DNA of 64,000 nucleotides. It comes from Plasmodiophora brassicae. Its lineage: Eukaryota > Endomyxa > Phytomyxea > Plasmodiophorida > Plasmodiophoridae. The DNA lies in contig JASFAU010000017.1 in NCBI GenBank assembly GCA_039704465.1, positions 372,001 to 436,000 of the forward strand, in the 5' to 3' direction. Position 1 is the first letter of the stretch. The number at the start of each line of letters is the position of its first letter. The position numbers were made by a program, and so were the translations under genes. Shown here piece after piece: positions 1 to 10,580 of the stretch. The notes under the pieces are model-generated. The model had not been told where the DNA came from. It did no database searches and worked only from the letters and a program-made list of their open reading frames with translations.

Positions 1-209
1 CTGCCTCGTGAAACGGTCCGCTGGGACGGCAGCGTCCAAGGTTCTCCACGACTGTCCCGGTTCGTGTATCGCTCGCCCTGATTCCGTATTGGCAGAAGCA
101 CGTCCGGATCGTGCTGCCCTGCAGCAGACATGCCGGTGCAAGCCGAACGGGTCCCAAGGTACAATCTGGCGCTCCGTCTCGCGGCCTTGGGACTGACCGC
201 TGGGCGTAG

Positions 210-524
210 AAGCAGGTCCGGTTCACACTTCCGCCCTCGTCTCCCCACGAGCCGATTGGCGATGCGGGCGCACCACCCTCTGCTGTTGACGTGACGTCGG
301 CCATCAAAGACGCCAGCAAGGTCGATGGCATCGACCTGTCCGCTCAGTGTCGCCAGGCGCAGGTGGGGCAGCTCACGCCTGTTCGCGGCATGGGAGAAGC
401 GATCCTCGACCTGCATGCCTCAGTCGACAGCGACACGCTGATCCAAAGCTTCTGCCGAAGCGCTGCCGACAATCTGGACCTCATAGCCGCCCTGATCGAC
501 GACTTTGAACACTGCTCATGCTGA
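210..524 (+). CDS. hypothetical coding exon(s), 3' end of a gene that may start left of the window
   Basis: An open frame runs from about 210 to the TGA at 522-524, and the in-frame stop just upstream (207-209) could lie in an intron. A CAG acceptor-like site at 213-215 would open the exon. The conceptual C-terminus is acidic and ends in HCSC. A second open stretch at 8-196 on the same strand might be an upstream exon, but I could not join the two with a clean GT...AG phase match. No family is recognised, and the gene model is weak. Confidence 0.22.
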   Translation, partial: KQVRFTLPPSSPHEPIGDAGAPPSAVDVTSAIKDASKVDGIDLSAQCRQAQVGQLTPVRGMGEAILDLHASVDSDTLIQSFCRSAADNLDLIAALIDDFEHCSC

Positions 525-711
525 TTGATCACGGGTGCCAGTACGTATATACACATTCGAGGAGCGCGTCCAAACGATTGCACCGATGCCAACGGTTGCA
601 TCGGTAGTGTATTCGTTCTGGCGTCGTTGCCGTTTAGGGCCCCGGGTTCGATCGAGAATGCCGATGCGTCCCGGCTATACTACTAGGTGACGATGGCGCA
701 GAGCCTACTGC

Positions 712-940
712 GAGCTGCATCTTGGACGCACTGCGAGCTGCATCGTGAAACCACTGCGAGCTGCATCTTGAACGCACTGCGAACTGCATCTTGAACGCGC
801 TGCGAGCTGCATTTCGAACGCCACAGCGAGCTGCACGTTGGGCGTCCGTGTGAGCTGCATGTTGCGGCGTCAGTGTGAGCTGCATGTTGGGTCGTCAGTG
901 TGAGCTGCATGCGGACCGACAGTGCGAGCTGCATCGTGCA
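712..940 (+). repeat. array of ten ~24-bp repeats with a GAGCTGCA core
   Basis: The core GAGCTGCA (once GAACTGCA) starts at 712, 735, 758, 781, 804, 828, 852, 877, 902 and 926, so the period is 23-25 bp. The first units are near-identical and the later ones diverge. The array ends 55 bp before the MRPL46 start codon. A decayed relative with the same period lies at 17600-17773, upstream of PIGQ. Confidence 0.9.
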
Positions 941-987
941 TGACGGTATACGGGGTGCGTCGGGGTCACGGAGATTCAGACGCCATC

Positions 988-1776
988 ATGTTGGGGGTGT
1001 TCCGGCGCTGGGCGTCGTCGCCGTCGTCGTTATCCCGGTGCAGGGCGTCGCTGACGACGGTGGCGTCGGCGATCGTCGAGCGCCTGCCGCTGATCGTGCC
1101 GGACCTGGAGCCGTGGGAGAAGGACTGGGACGACGTCCAGGCCGACCTCGACGAGCGCTTCTCGAAGCCGATGCCGAAGTTCGTCGAGAAGGCGCTCGAC
1201 GAGCGCATGTCCCAGCCGGACATGGTCCGGTTCAGCCAGAATTTCGAACCCGCCCCGCGTGTCACTCAGGATGACATCAACGATGTCCGCACGTCGCTCG
1301 ACCGCAAACTCGATTGTCCGGCGTTCGCGTTTACCGCTCTGGCCGCGTTTTCTCATTTGAACCCGTAGGCGAATTGGTGCTGATCGTCAAGGATACGAAG
1401 ACCGGCAAATGGCAGTTCCCCAGCGCTGTCTGGACTGGGGATCCGGAGACGATCCGCCAGACGGCGGACCGTGCCATCTCCACGACCATTGGTGAAGAGC
1501 TCGACTTCCAGTTCACCGGCCAGGCGCCGATTGCGCACGTGTCGTATACGGAAGGGGGCGAAGAGACACGGGTACGGAGACGGCTATGGCGACCTCGCCT
1601 AGTCGATGCTCACGCTTTGTGTGCCGCAGGTGTTCTTCCTGCGGGCGTTTTACGTGTCGGGGCAGGTCCAGTCGCAGGAGTTCCTCTGGGTGACGAAGAA
1701 CGAGATCGGCGAGTACGTTGACGAGCGCCTGAATCCGACCATCCAAAAGCTGCTGCTCGTCGCCGGCAACGTATGA
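988..1776 (+). CDS. MRPL46: mitochondrial ribosomal large-subunit protein mL46 (Nudix-fold)
   Basis: Predicted exons are 988-1315, 1369-1571 and 1630-1776, giving 225 aa. The N-terminus is rich in Arg and Ser with no acids (MLGVFRRWASSPSS), like a mitochondrial targeting peptide. A short helical region follows, with PLIVPDLEPWEKDW. The mL46 signature SLDRKL is next, leading into LVLIVKDTKTGKWQFP and the Nudix-like helix ETIRQTADRAI. The C-terminal part VFFLRAFYVSG...EFLWVTKNEIGEYV matches the end of mL46. The Nudix fold is non-catalytic in this ribosomal protein. The ATG at 988 was chosen because an upstream in-frame ATG at 922 sits inside the repeat array. The product should act in mitoribosome assembly and translation. 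Confidence 0.85.
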
Positions 1777-1832
1777 TGTACGCTACGGGTCGCCAACCAC
1801 TGTATGGACAAACTATGTATTTACAGTGACGT

Positions 1833-2187
1833 TCACGACTTTGGCGCGAAGACCTTGAAATGCCCTTGCTTGTCCTCGACGTAGATGTACCAGCCCAGCA
1901 TCGCAATCCCGAAGATGTCTGAGGCGCACGGCCAATCAATCAGTCAACGGTGGACACCTCGTATGGGACCACCACTGACCGGTGCAGAAGACGAAGAAGC
2001 GCCACAGCGTTGATTTCAGCCAGTACGTCGACAGGTTGACGAGGATGACGGCGCAGGCGAGAATAACGAGGGCAATGTCGGGCTGGTTGTACAACGCCAA
2101 TCCGATGGCCAGGCCGCAACCGAGAATGGCGATCAGCGCCACCACGCAGAAGGGCGTGATCTTGTTCTGCTCCGTTTCCATCTCCAT
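1833..2187 (-). CDS. small three-helix membrane protein, unknown family
   Basis: Two exons, 2187-1980 and 1918-1833, join at phase 1 across a 61-nt GT...AG intron to give 97 aa. The product starts MEMETEQNKITPF and has three hydrophobic stretches, roughly residues 12-30, 37-55 and 62-82. It ends in a short polar tail, VEDKQGHFKVFAPKS. It converges with MRPL46, and the two stop codons are about 55 bp apart. No domain is recognised. The splice makes the third hydrophobic helix continuous, which supports the gene model. Confidence 0.55.
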
Positions 2188-2619
2188 GGCGCTCTGTGTC
2201 GTGTCGTTTCACAGCGATGAGCTTGACTCTGACGTGAGCCCTGACGATGACGCAACCGAGTTTCATGCTGGCGTGACTCAACCGGCGAACGTTTTATGCA
2301 GCGCTCAACACTGTATTCGTTCGTGATCGCAGGTGCGCATCCACCATTGTCGTGATTGCTGTGCTCAGGAACACAGTCAGCGGGTAATCGAACCTGACGA
2401 CCTGTAGGGCATCAGAAACGTTCCCATCGCATAGAAACGGTGCACGAACCAGTTCGTTGGATCTTGTCTGCGTTTCGTCGAAGCGCCTGATTTCTAAAAC
2501 GCTCCTAAAGTGGCACATCCGTTAGGCGGCACCCTGAGAGCGTTCCCTCGTCGCTGACCGGTTGGACTGCTCCACTCGTAGGACCAGGACCGGGCTCAGA
2601 TAATTATTGATGAAGCCCG
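2188..2619. other. intergenic, nothing recognised
   Basis: Only short, low-quality open frames occur here. I see no repeat, no RNA gene and no recognisable coding exon. It separates two minus-strand genes and presumably contains the promoter of the small membrane protein and the 3' end of the next gene. Confidence 0.4.
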
Positions 2620-3370
2620 TCATAACTGGGACATTTGATATTCAGTACACGTTCTCGTTCGCATCTGCGAACCATTAACATTACCCAGGCCGGTCGCGCC
2701 AGTCTCGTGCCAGTTCAGATACTGCACACGACGGCATCAGCGTCGGCATCCCAACGTGTACTATTATGACTAACGGTTACCTGATTTAACAGTACGACTT
2801 TGACATGGTGCTTGCCGTATCGGGATGTGATCGTGATCAGCGCGACTGGCATCCGCGTCTCCAGGCTAACCGTCTTCCACAGCATTGTTTGCAAATCTCC
2901 AACCATCATGTAGGCACGCAGGACGTACGAATATCCAGTTGTCGGGGTCGGGCTTTCGAAACGCAACCTTGCCGACGTAGTTCGGGTTCCTTCTCTTGCG
3001 CAACACGTTCTGGTCCACGCTGCCCCACAATTGGGTACACCGGCGATGATGCAACCTAGGCGATGCTGGTCTGACCTGAGACGGAACTTGCTCGCTCTGG
3101 ATTTGCGTCGAATGCAGAGGCAGGGCAGGTCGTCGTTTCCGGATACGAAGACCTAGACCGTTCAGTCAGACGTCGTCGTTGCCGGTGAGCGGCGACCGCA
3201 GCCGCACAGACCTTGTAGAATGGGCGCTGGCCGGATTCCAGGACAACGGTCAGCGCGGGACTATGCAGACCTTGACGATGGATGACCTCAACTGTGCGGG
3301 TCACGAAACAGGTCAGCTTGGGCCAGGAGCGGGTACCCCAAAGCACGGACCGTGACGGATCGAGCCCCAT
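2620..3370 (-). CDS. hypothetical protein, three predicted exons
   Basis: Exons 3370-3212, 3152-2781 and 2721-2620 join in phase 0 across two introns (59 nt each) and give 210 aa. The ATG at 3370 begins MGLDPSRSVLWGT. The middle exon includes SGNDDLPCLC and a more hydrophobic part around LRAYMMVGDLQTMLW and VALITITSRYGKHHVKVVLL. I recognise no family. Other frames through the middle exon are also partly open, so the exact exon path is uncertain, and further 5' exons cannot be excluded. Confidence 0.4.
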
Positions 3371-3497
3371 TCGTAGATTCGCGGGCCGTCGCTTCGGACC
3401 TCGTCCCGCTCGAGTTGCATCAATGTCGGGTGCGCTTCAACAGCGATCGCCCTAAAACAGGGCGTTAGCGTCGGGTTTGCCGCCCGGCCGCACCCGC

Positions 3498-3911
3498 TTA
3501 CGATTCACGCGCTCGTGGAGGTGAGGATGGCCCCGGGTCGGCCACAGGATCGTTGTCGTTGTCCAACGCGACGCCGTCAACCACCCATAACGCCGTATCG
3601 GGTTCCCTCATGGCCCCTTCGACCGACTCCGCCATCGACCGTCTCAGCCGCAAACCGGCGGCTCGGTCGCCGTCCTCCTCCTCGTCGTTCGCCTTTGCGG
3701 GCGTATCGCTAGGCAGATCGGCGATCAGCGCCAGATACCCGCGCAGGCTCCGACCAAGCGGAACGCGCTCCTCCTCCTCCTCGTCATGGTCGTCGATCCC
3801 CCAACGGTCCATCCACGAAGAGGTCCCCCAGACCCGCACTCTGGGCCCGTCCCTCCTCCACGTTTTTGGGGGGCGACGCCTTACGCCACGCACGATTAGG
3901 GCGCCCGTCAT
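3498..3911 (-). CDS. hypothetical acidic protein, single exon
   Basis: A 137-aa frame begins at an ATG preceded by an AT-rich TATAT stretch near 3912-3918. It has a basic N-terminus, an acidic run (DDHDEEEEER, about residues 40-50) and a second acidic run (NDEEEDGDR). The composition differs from the surrounding antisense frames, which are Ser/Pro/Arg artefacts. There is no domain match, signal peptide or membrane segment. It lies head-to-tail upstream of the previous gene and downstream of the SHIPPO gene. Confidence 0.35.
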   Translation of the reverse strand: MTGALIVRGVRRRPPKTWRRDGPRVRVWGTSSWMDRWGIDDHDEEEEERVPLGRSLRGYLALIADLPSDTPAKANDEEEDGDRAAGLRLRRSMAESVEGAMREPDTALWVVDGVALDNDNDPVADPGPSSPPRARES

Positions 3912-4009
3912 ATATCAATATTCGCCGTCGCTGCGGAACAAACGCACGCGCAACTCCACCACTGCGTCAAAGGCCTATGTAGGTAGTACGTTTGTACAAG
4001 TGTATCGAC

Positions 4010-5746
4010 CTAACGGTAGTCGTTGCCGACCGTGATGTTGAACGACCGTTTCAGGAGCGCGTCGTCGTCGACGAGGTCGTACGACCCGACGCCGGGGACG
4101 CCGTTGCCGGACCCGTCGGCGAACCGCGACGACCGCGACCGGAACGCGGACACGGCGCCGCCGGACCGCGCCCGCCCCGCCTTGTCGTCCGGGGCGGCGT
4201 ACGCGCCCGGGCCGGGCGCCTGCGACGTTGGCCCGTCGGCGAACCGCTTCTGCCCCGAGATGAACACGTGGCCGGCGCTGCCCAGCCGTTTCTTTGGCGC
4301 CCAGGTCGCCATCAGGTTGTACGCGGTCGGCGGCGGCGCGTCCTGGCCCGCCTCCTGCAGCAGGACGCGCTTCGTCTTGGACTGGAACGCGCCGGTCGGC
4401 CTGCCCGACTTGTACCGCGGCTCGACGTGCACCGGGGGCGTGTACGCACCCGGCCCCGGGACGTCCCCCTGGACGGTGCGCTTCGACGGGAACCTTCCAG
4501 AGCGCACTCGCGTCAGCAACAGGCGCCCTCGACACACGTCGTCGTCGTCGTCGTACCGTTCGGCGCCGACGCCGAACCCGCTTCGCCGGCTGCGCTTGTA
4601 CGCCTCCAGGTCCGGGTCGCCGCGCGCCGCCTTCTCGGGTGCGTACGCGCCCGGCCCGGGTGTGCCGGCGCCGGCGCTCGCCGCCGCCGCCTGGAACCGG
4701 ACGGCCCCGGTCAGGAACGGCGCCGAGTCCTTGATGCCCAGCGCCGCCCTCCTCAGCTTCACGTCGGTCGCCGTCTGGAACGACGACAGCGCCCGCAGGT
4801 CGTACGCGCCGACGCCGGGCGCCGCGTCGCTGGTCGGCGGCGCGCGCCACCGATCCGACCACCGCGAGAACGCCTGCTGCTCCTTCGGGATCGCGTTGCG
4901 CCGCGCCACCGAGCGCTGGGCGGCCACGTCGTACTGGCCGGGGGCCGGCCCCGTCGCCGGGCGCTCCACGAAGCGCTCCGGGCCGCCGGTGAAGGACGCG
5001 CCGCGCCCGGCCGCCTGCCATGGGTCGGGGATCGAGTGCGCGCCGGGCCCCGGCGTGCTCGTCGCCCGGCGGCGGCAGGGCGCCCGGACCGAGCGCGACC
5101 GGCCAAAGTCGCACGTCTTCGTGACGCGCAGCGCCCGGTCGTCCACCTGGTAGTCGGCGGGGCCGACCCGGTCCGACCCGACGCCCGTGCGCGTCGGGAA
5201 CGGGGCCGGGCGCGACTCCAGGTCGCCGTGCGCGTTCTCCACGTACCCGTGCGACTGCGCCCGCGCCGGGATCGACGGCGCCGTCGAGACGCGCACCCAG
5301 CTGACGACGGGGGGCGCGCGTCGTCGTCGTCGCCGGTCCGGCGCCGCCGCCGAACGCCCCTCCCAGGGCGTATGCGCGATGAACGACACGGGCGTCGACG
5401 CGTTCGCGTTCGGCGTCGCGAACCTGCGGGACGTTAGGGACGAGGTTGGGGACGACGGACGGACCCGCGAGGAGGACCTGGCCGCCGTGCTTCGGAAGGC
5501 GGCGGACGCGGGCGAGGAGCGCGTCGCGGCGGGCAGGCCGACGGGAAGGTAGGCGCCCGGGCCCGGGATGTCGTCCCTGGGGTCGTGCGGGATGCGCGCC
5601 GCTGTGGAGTTGAACGGGGCCATGCCGACGGCGGCGCGGCGCGGCGCGTGCGCGTCGTCGTGGCCGATGATGTTGTACGACCCGGGGCCGAGCGCGTCCG
5701 CCCCGGGCCCCTGCCGGAAGCGGGGCGCGCGGAACACGAACGCCAT
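4010..5746 (-). CDS. SHIPPO/STPGR-repeat flagellar protein (CIMAP/ODF3-like)
   Basis: A single-exon 578-aa protein built from about eleven P-G-P-G-x-Y style repeats. Examples are GPGSYNI near residue 20, PGPGAYLPVG near 62, TPGPGAH, PGVGAYDL, TPGPGAYAP, VPGPGAYTPP, APGPGAYAAP and VPGVGSYDLV near the C-terminus. Repeats are separated by basic linkers rich in F-R-S and R-F. Proteins of this family bind microtubules, for example as axonemal microtubule inner proteins or outer dense fibre components. The product therefore probably belongs to the flagellum of a zoospore stage. The gene is very GC-rich, which creates long spurious antisense frames. A poly-G run lies just upstream of the GPAA1 stop in the gap to the next gene. 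Confidence 0.85.
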   Translation of the reverse strand: MAFVFRAPRFRQGPGADALGPGSYNIIGHDDAHAPRRAAVGMAPFNSTAARIPHDPRDDIPGPGAYLPVGLPAATRSSPASAAFRSTAARSSSRVRPSSPTSSLTSRRFATPNANASTPVSFIAHTPWEGRSAAAPDRRRRRRAPPVVSWVRVSTAPSIPARAQSHGYVENAHGDLESRPAPFPTRTGVGSDRVGPADYQVDDRALRVTKTCDFGRSRSVRAPCRRRATSTPGPGAHSIPDPWQAAGRGASFTGGPERFVERPATGPAPGQYDVAAQRSVARRNAIPKEQQAFSRWSDRWRAPPTSDAAPGVGAYDLRALSSFQTATDVKLRRAALGIKDSAPFLTGAVRFQAAAASAGAGTPGPGAYAPEKAARGDPDLEAYKRSRRSGFGVGAERYDDDDDVCRGRLLLTRVRSGRFPSKRTVQGDVPGPGAYTPPVHVEPRYKSGRPTGAFQSKTKRVLLQEAGQDAPPPTAYNLMATWAPKKRLGSAGHVFISGQKRFADGPTSQAPGPGAYAAPDDKAGRARSGGAVSAFRSRSSRFADGSGNGVPGVGSYDLVDDDALLKRSFNITVGNDYR

Positions 5747-5780
5747 GCGCGCTCAGGACGACGCCATCTAACGCGTTAGC

Positions 5781-5795
5781 GGGGGGGGGGGGGGG
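5781..5795 (+). repeat. G15 homopolymer between two genes
   Basis: Fifteen consecutive G on the + strand, between the start of the SHIPPO gene and the end of GPAA1. It is a plausible site of length polymorphism or sequencing error. It could also form a G-quadruplex, but no further G runs flank it. Confidence 0.9.
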
Positions 5796-5856
5796 AACCA
5801 GGGTGGTACACCGCGATGATCGACACGCCCAGGTACGTGTATAGATAGGTAAACGG

Positions 5857-7620
5857 TCAGTCGGCGTGCGGACGCCGGTCGGGCGAGGCGAACGCGCCGA
5901 CGACGCCGATGACGCACTGGGGGATGTACATCGAGAAAACCATGGGGAAGATGAGGTGGTCCGACGTGGGCGCCAGCACGACGAACCGGTACAGGAGCGT
6001 CACCGGGGACGCGTCGATAACCACGCCGAGGACGACGAGCAGGACGAGCGGGTTGCAGACCCCCAGGACGATATAGCGTCGGACCGTTTCGAAACGCGTT
6101 CGACAGGGGAAGGCGAGCACGAACGGCAGCATGAAGAACATGAGCGCCAGGGTCATGGTGAAGTTGACAACGGAGAAGCTGACACTGATGACGACGGTGG
6201 CCGTGTGGACCAACGACTGCAGCCAGATCAAGGACAGGCGTCGACCTCGGAGCATGCGCCGGCAGACGATCACGCTGACGACGGCGATGCCCGCCCATAT
6301 CGCCAGGGCGGCCACCGCCGAATCGGCCAGGGCAACGCCGAACCGCATGGCAGCCATTGCCGCATAAAGGACGGTGAAGGCGACGACGGCGGGGGGCATC
6401 TCCGACAGCGGCAGCTGGTCGGGGACGCGCTGCAGCACCTGCAGAGCGAACGGTAGCCCGAGGACGATAATCGCCCAGTAGTAGACGCTGAACGTGACCA
6501 GCTTCGTGGTCGACGTCACAATGTACAGGAACGACGAATGGTGGAGCTTCTCGATGCAGTTGCTGAACGCACGAACCGCTTCCTCCAGGGCGCGCGCCAC
6601 CGCCAGGTACGCCGACGTCTTCAGGCGCCCGTCGACGCGGGCACCCCGCGCGACAAGGCTCACTGCGTCGATGTTGTACTCGATGAACGGCCCGTGCATG
6701 CCTACGCGGGCCAACGGTTAGCGAACGGGTCGCCGGGTGGGGACACAGGGTCGCCCACCTGAGAATTCGCCCGTCACCGAATCCGTCATGAAGCGCAGCA
6801 TCGGACGGTAGCGGTTGAACCACTGAGGAGCGTCGTCTCGGTGCGACGACGATTGCAGGAGGCCCGCGTAATTATCAGAGATGCTGATCGGCACGTTATG
6901 CTGCGCGGTGACGTACTGGACGACGGCAACGATGTCAAAGTTCGGCAGGATGCCGTGCGACGACGACGTCGTCAACGACAGCGTCTCGAACGACGTCGAC
7001 GGCGGCAGGTCGATAACGAACGCGGCACGAATCGACCCCGCTCGATCGAGCGGTAGGTGAGCACCCGTCGGCGCCTCCCCGGAGTACACGGCGTGATACG
7101 CGTCCAGCCATTTGCTGAGAAGCGCTGGTCGGGCGGCAGGGACGCAGACCAGAATAACGTCCTTGGCGAGCCATTTCACAGCGTTCAGATAGGTCAGCAG
7201 CGCGACGGCAACGTGCAAACCGGACAGGGCGCGTTTAAAGGCGACATGCGGGTGGTAGGGGGCGACAATGGCAATGGAGTCCTCGCCGTTGGACCGACGG
7301 GATCGAAGAACGGCGTAGTGGATATCGCGGTCGAATTCGCGGACGACGATGCCGTGCGGAGACAGCAGTCGGTCAAGGAACGCGCGGACCGACGGCGACG
7401 TGGCGTTCGGCGCGTCGCTCCCGAACGCGTCGGCGACGTCGCCCGGGGCCATCGCCGACTGGATCGAGTGGATGACCAGGGCGTTCTCGTCGACGTAGAA
7501 CTCCTGCGACAGGTCCGGCAGCAGCAGCACGTAGGCCAGGCCGGCCGCGTACGCCACCGCCAGGAACGTGGGCAGCGGTACGCGCCGCAGCGTCTCCAGC
7601 TTGACGTACTGCCGCAACAT
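5857..7620 (-). CDS. GPAA1: GPI transamidase subunit GAA1
   Basis: Two exons, 7620-6759 and 6701-5857, join in phase 1 across a 57-nt intron to give 568 aa, close to the usual GAA1 length. The N-terminus has a short cytosolic tail and one membrane helix (about residues 18-36), then a luminal peptidase-like domain containing KWLAKDVILVCVP and LPNFDIVAVVQYV. Exon 2 opens with MHGPFIEYNIDAVSL, matching the conserved luminal motif, followed by ALEEAVRAFSNCIEKLHHS. At least five membrane helices form the C-terminus. The protein should act in the ER as the subunit that presents the GPI lipid in the transamidase complex. PIGQ, an early GPI enzyme, lies 8 kb away. Confidence 0.9.
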
Positions 7621-7756
7621 GCTGCCGCACCCGTCCCCAAACAGTGGCCGCCGCCGCCGCCGCCGCTCAGCACTGCAGCCCCGCCCCTATTCTCCATTTT
7701 TTGGTTGGCCGACGCTGGAGCCGCGAACCAGGTCACCTCGTGGGGACTAGGGGTGG

Positions 7757-7920
7757 GCACGGTCCGGTCCGGGACCGGTCCCGGACCGGACCGCTCAGAA
7801 GTTGGACCGGACCGGGCCGGACCGAGCAGTGTAACGTAAAGGACCGGACCGGACTGGACCGATCAAGTCTCGGACCGATAGGACCGGGACCGCAGTCTCA
7901 GGACCGGTCCTGTACCGACC
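7757..7920. repeat. left subterminal GGACCGGACC-type repeats of the hAT element
   Basis: Many overlapping GGTCCGGTCC, GGACCGGACC and GGACCGG units occur within about 165 bp inside the left terminal inverted repeat. The right end has a matching block. Confidence 0.85.
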
Positions 7921-7938
7921 GCCATTGACGTTGTATTA

Positions 7939-8092
7939 TGGGGCGTGGAACCGCCTCTTCAATGAACTATGACAACAGTATAATGTTGACCGTTGAACTT
8001 ATACTTACCATTTGGCACCAAAATAAGTATAAGTTCAACGGTCAACATTATACTGTTGTCATAGTTCATTGAAGAGGCGGTTCCACGCCCCA
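7939..8092. repeat. perfect 69-bp inverted repeat with 16-nt loop (fold-back)
   Basis: Arms 7939-8007 and 8024-8092 are exact reverse complements over 69 bp, and the spacer is 8008-8023. The right arm contains the last codons and stop of the transposase (stop at 8059-8061). The left arm is therefore an inverted copy of the end of the transposase gene, placed in its 3' UTR. The transcript would fold into a long perfect hairpin. Confidence 0.97.
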
Positions 8093-9992
8093 AGCTTCAT
8101 GTGCATCTCCACGGTAAGTGGGTCGAGCGAGCTCCGGTCTGGGCCGATAAGGTCGCCCAACTCGGAAAATACGCATTCACAGGGCACTGAGCTGCCCTGG
8201 ATCACGAATACGTCTCGAGCGAGCCGGCTGATTGTGGGAAAGCGCTCCTCATGCGCTTTCCACCACTGCAGGATATCTTTGCAGGACCTGTCGGCGCGAG
8301 CGGTCATGAGGTAGAAGTCATCGACCTCGTCGTCTTTAGCCGCCTGATCTCCTTCGGCCTCTGCAAACAGATCGAACGCGACATCCACGTCGTCTTCCTG
8401 TCGAGGCGGAGCCGCTGACTGGTAGCCGTAGTTGGCCGCAAGGGTGCCGGACAGGTGCTCCTTCATGTTCTTTGCGTCGTCGCATGCATTCGATGTTCTT
8501 GGATCGAGCAACAGAGCCAACAGATTCAGCTTCGAGCACATGTAAGGTTCGTATTTGGTCAGTTTCGTCAGCATTGCGGTGGCCGCGCGCTTAATTACAG
8601 CTGGGGTCGTGAACCCGCAAGGGCTCCTGCCCGCCGCCGTCCGCTCGCAGAGATGCTTCATGTGCTTATAAATCAGCGACTGCATCGAGATCGTCGCGTA
8701 TACGCCGATCCGCTCGCCGCCTTTGTGCAGTTGTACGCATCCTCCCGGAAGTCTTTGCATGACTTGAGCACCCGCCATGTCAGCGGTTTGGTCAGGTCTG
8801 CGAACGCCTCGAGCCGTGAGGAAAACCTCGCTGCGCTGATCAAGTGAACTGCGAACTTCTCGAAGGTGAACCACCGGTCTATCATGTCGAACGTTGTGTT
8901 CCACCTCGACTCGCAGGCGAGATTCGGGACGTGTATCTGCTGTTTGGCAAAACCAAACAACACGCAAGCTTCCTTGAATGCGTCCGTAAGAGCCGATGAT
9001 ACACGAATGACCTATCGACACCAGTATTAATTACAACAGTTATAACAACCAACATAGACATGAGGCACCTTTGCAAACTCTCTCAACAGAGAAATTTCCG
9101 TGCGTATGACATCTAGTGCGTCCACCACACTCCTGTGTAGGATATGACAAACGCACCGAATGTGCCAATTATCATCCAAGTCAAGTTGCATCTCAGACTT
9201 CAAGTAGTCCTTGACCCGAGCAACAGCGGGAGGTATTTCACCGCCGCTGTCGCTGGTGACGGCCCGCACACGCGATGCGATGTTGTACTCGTTCAACACC
9301 ACCCGTCGAAGACGCCAGCTCAAGTCAATCCAGTGCCCGGTGAGGGCGAAGTACCCTTGCATCATGCGTGATGACCACCCATCGACTGTTATAGCTAGAC
9401 GCCCTGGAATTCTGTCGAGGACCACTTGAATCTTCTCGCGCGCAATGTGGTACTGATCAACTAACGACCGCATCAATGTGCGTCTGCTAGGAAGTTGGTA
9501 GCGCGGATCAAGGGTTTGCAAGAACGACTCGAAGTACGGGCTCTCCACAATACTGAACGCTCTCTTCTCATCGACGATCCACGCAATTAACGCTGCCAGC
9601 TGCCTTTCCCGCGTCGAATCATCGATGTCTGGGCGACGGCTGCGGTTGCTGACGTCATTGTGAGGCGCCATTCCGACAGGTCCGGTTGCGACCGGGCGCT
9701 CGATGTCGTGCGCGTGTTGGAGATGCCTTCCCAGAGTACTATTTCCAGTGTGGGCGCCGACGGTTGTTGATTTGTCGGGTTCGCAAAGAAGGCATATGCG
9801 AAGGTTCTCGACAGATGGACTCAGGCCAAAGTATCGTTTGCCCCAGAATTCGCCTCGATGCCGTTTGCCCGTTCGTCCACAGGCAGAAATCGAAGTCGAC
9901 GGACCTGATGCCAAAGGATCGGGCCCCCCTGAACTCGATGCCAAAGGAACGGAGTCCCCTGAAGGTTGTGATTCCATATCTCTGGCATTCAT
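8059..9992 (-). pseudogene. hAT transposase, frameshifted
   Basis: Exon 1 (9992-9069) encodes 308 aa: a BED-type zinc-finger region (about residues 48-93, with CLLC and HLQHAH) and the start of the RNase-H-like catalytic fold (LAITVDGWSS). A 57-nt intron (9068-9012) joins in phase 0 to FGFAKQQIHVPNLACESRWNT. The frame then breaks near 8700: upstream residues end ...CTKAASGSAY and the conserved continuation ATISMQSLIYKHMKHL is in another frame. No intron repairs this. The rest ends with the hAT dimerisation region (SVPCECVFSELGDLIG...MKLGAWNRL). The element probably needs transposase supplied in trans, unless the break is a sequence error. Confidence 0.85.
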
Positions 9993-10121
9993 CCAGATTA
10001 GGACAGCAACACTGATCTAAAAGAGCCATTGTTCATACCGATGAACTGGCAGATTGCTGACGTGCTCCACGTTCCGAATTCGGACTGAATCGTCAGGGTA
10101 GCGGCGCAGCGCAAAGTCCAA

Positions 10122-10330
10122 ACGGCGCGCCCATACGGCCATACCGCTCATGGGAACACCCGAGCCGAGCTCAAACGGCGCGTCCCTACAGCTCATGGAG
10201 ACACCCGATCCGATCGAACGAGGCGCCCCTACCGCTCATGGAAACACCCGATCCGATCAAACGAGACGTCCCTACCGCTCATGGAAACACCCGACCCGAT
10301 CGAACGAGGCGGCCCTACCGCTCAAGACGT
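10122..10330 (+). repeat. ~43-bp tandem repeat inside the hAT element
   Basis: Units containing CCGCTCATGG-AAACACCCGA recur at about 10144, 10188, 10231, 10274 and 10317 (spacing 43-44 bp), with ACCGATCGAACGAGGC-like spacers. The array sits between the transposase start and the right subterminal repeats. Confidence 0.85.
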
Positions 10331-10374
10331 CATTCCCCGATCCGATCGGATCCGGACCTTCAAAGACACGGCAT

Positions 10375-10580
10375 CGTCGGGACCCGGACCGTTGGGACCG
10401 GTCCTCAACGGTCCAGGACTGAACCGAACCGGACCGCAAGCGGGACTGGACCGGACCGGACCGAAGAGCGGCCGGACCGGACCGGACCGGTCCGCGAGAC
10501 GAGCAAGAAGGACCGAACTGGACCGGACTGCAAAAATTGGGACCGGACCGGACCGGAACGGACCGGACCGGACCGGACCG
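10375..10580. repeat. right subterminal GGACCGGACC-type repeats of the hAT element
   Basis: Dense GGACCGGACC, GGACCGG and GGTCC units inside the right terminal inverted repeat. They mirror the left block. Confidence 0.85.

Noticed and set aside
712..945. CRISPR array
   Set aside because: The spacing is regular but there are no unique spacers of constant length between identical repeats. The units are degenerate and the organism is eukaryotic.
3992..5552. Long plus-strand open frames opposite the SHIPPO gene
   Set aside because: They consist of Arg/Pro/Ala/Gly runs created by the GC-rich antisense of PGPGAY repeats. They have no motif of their own.
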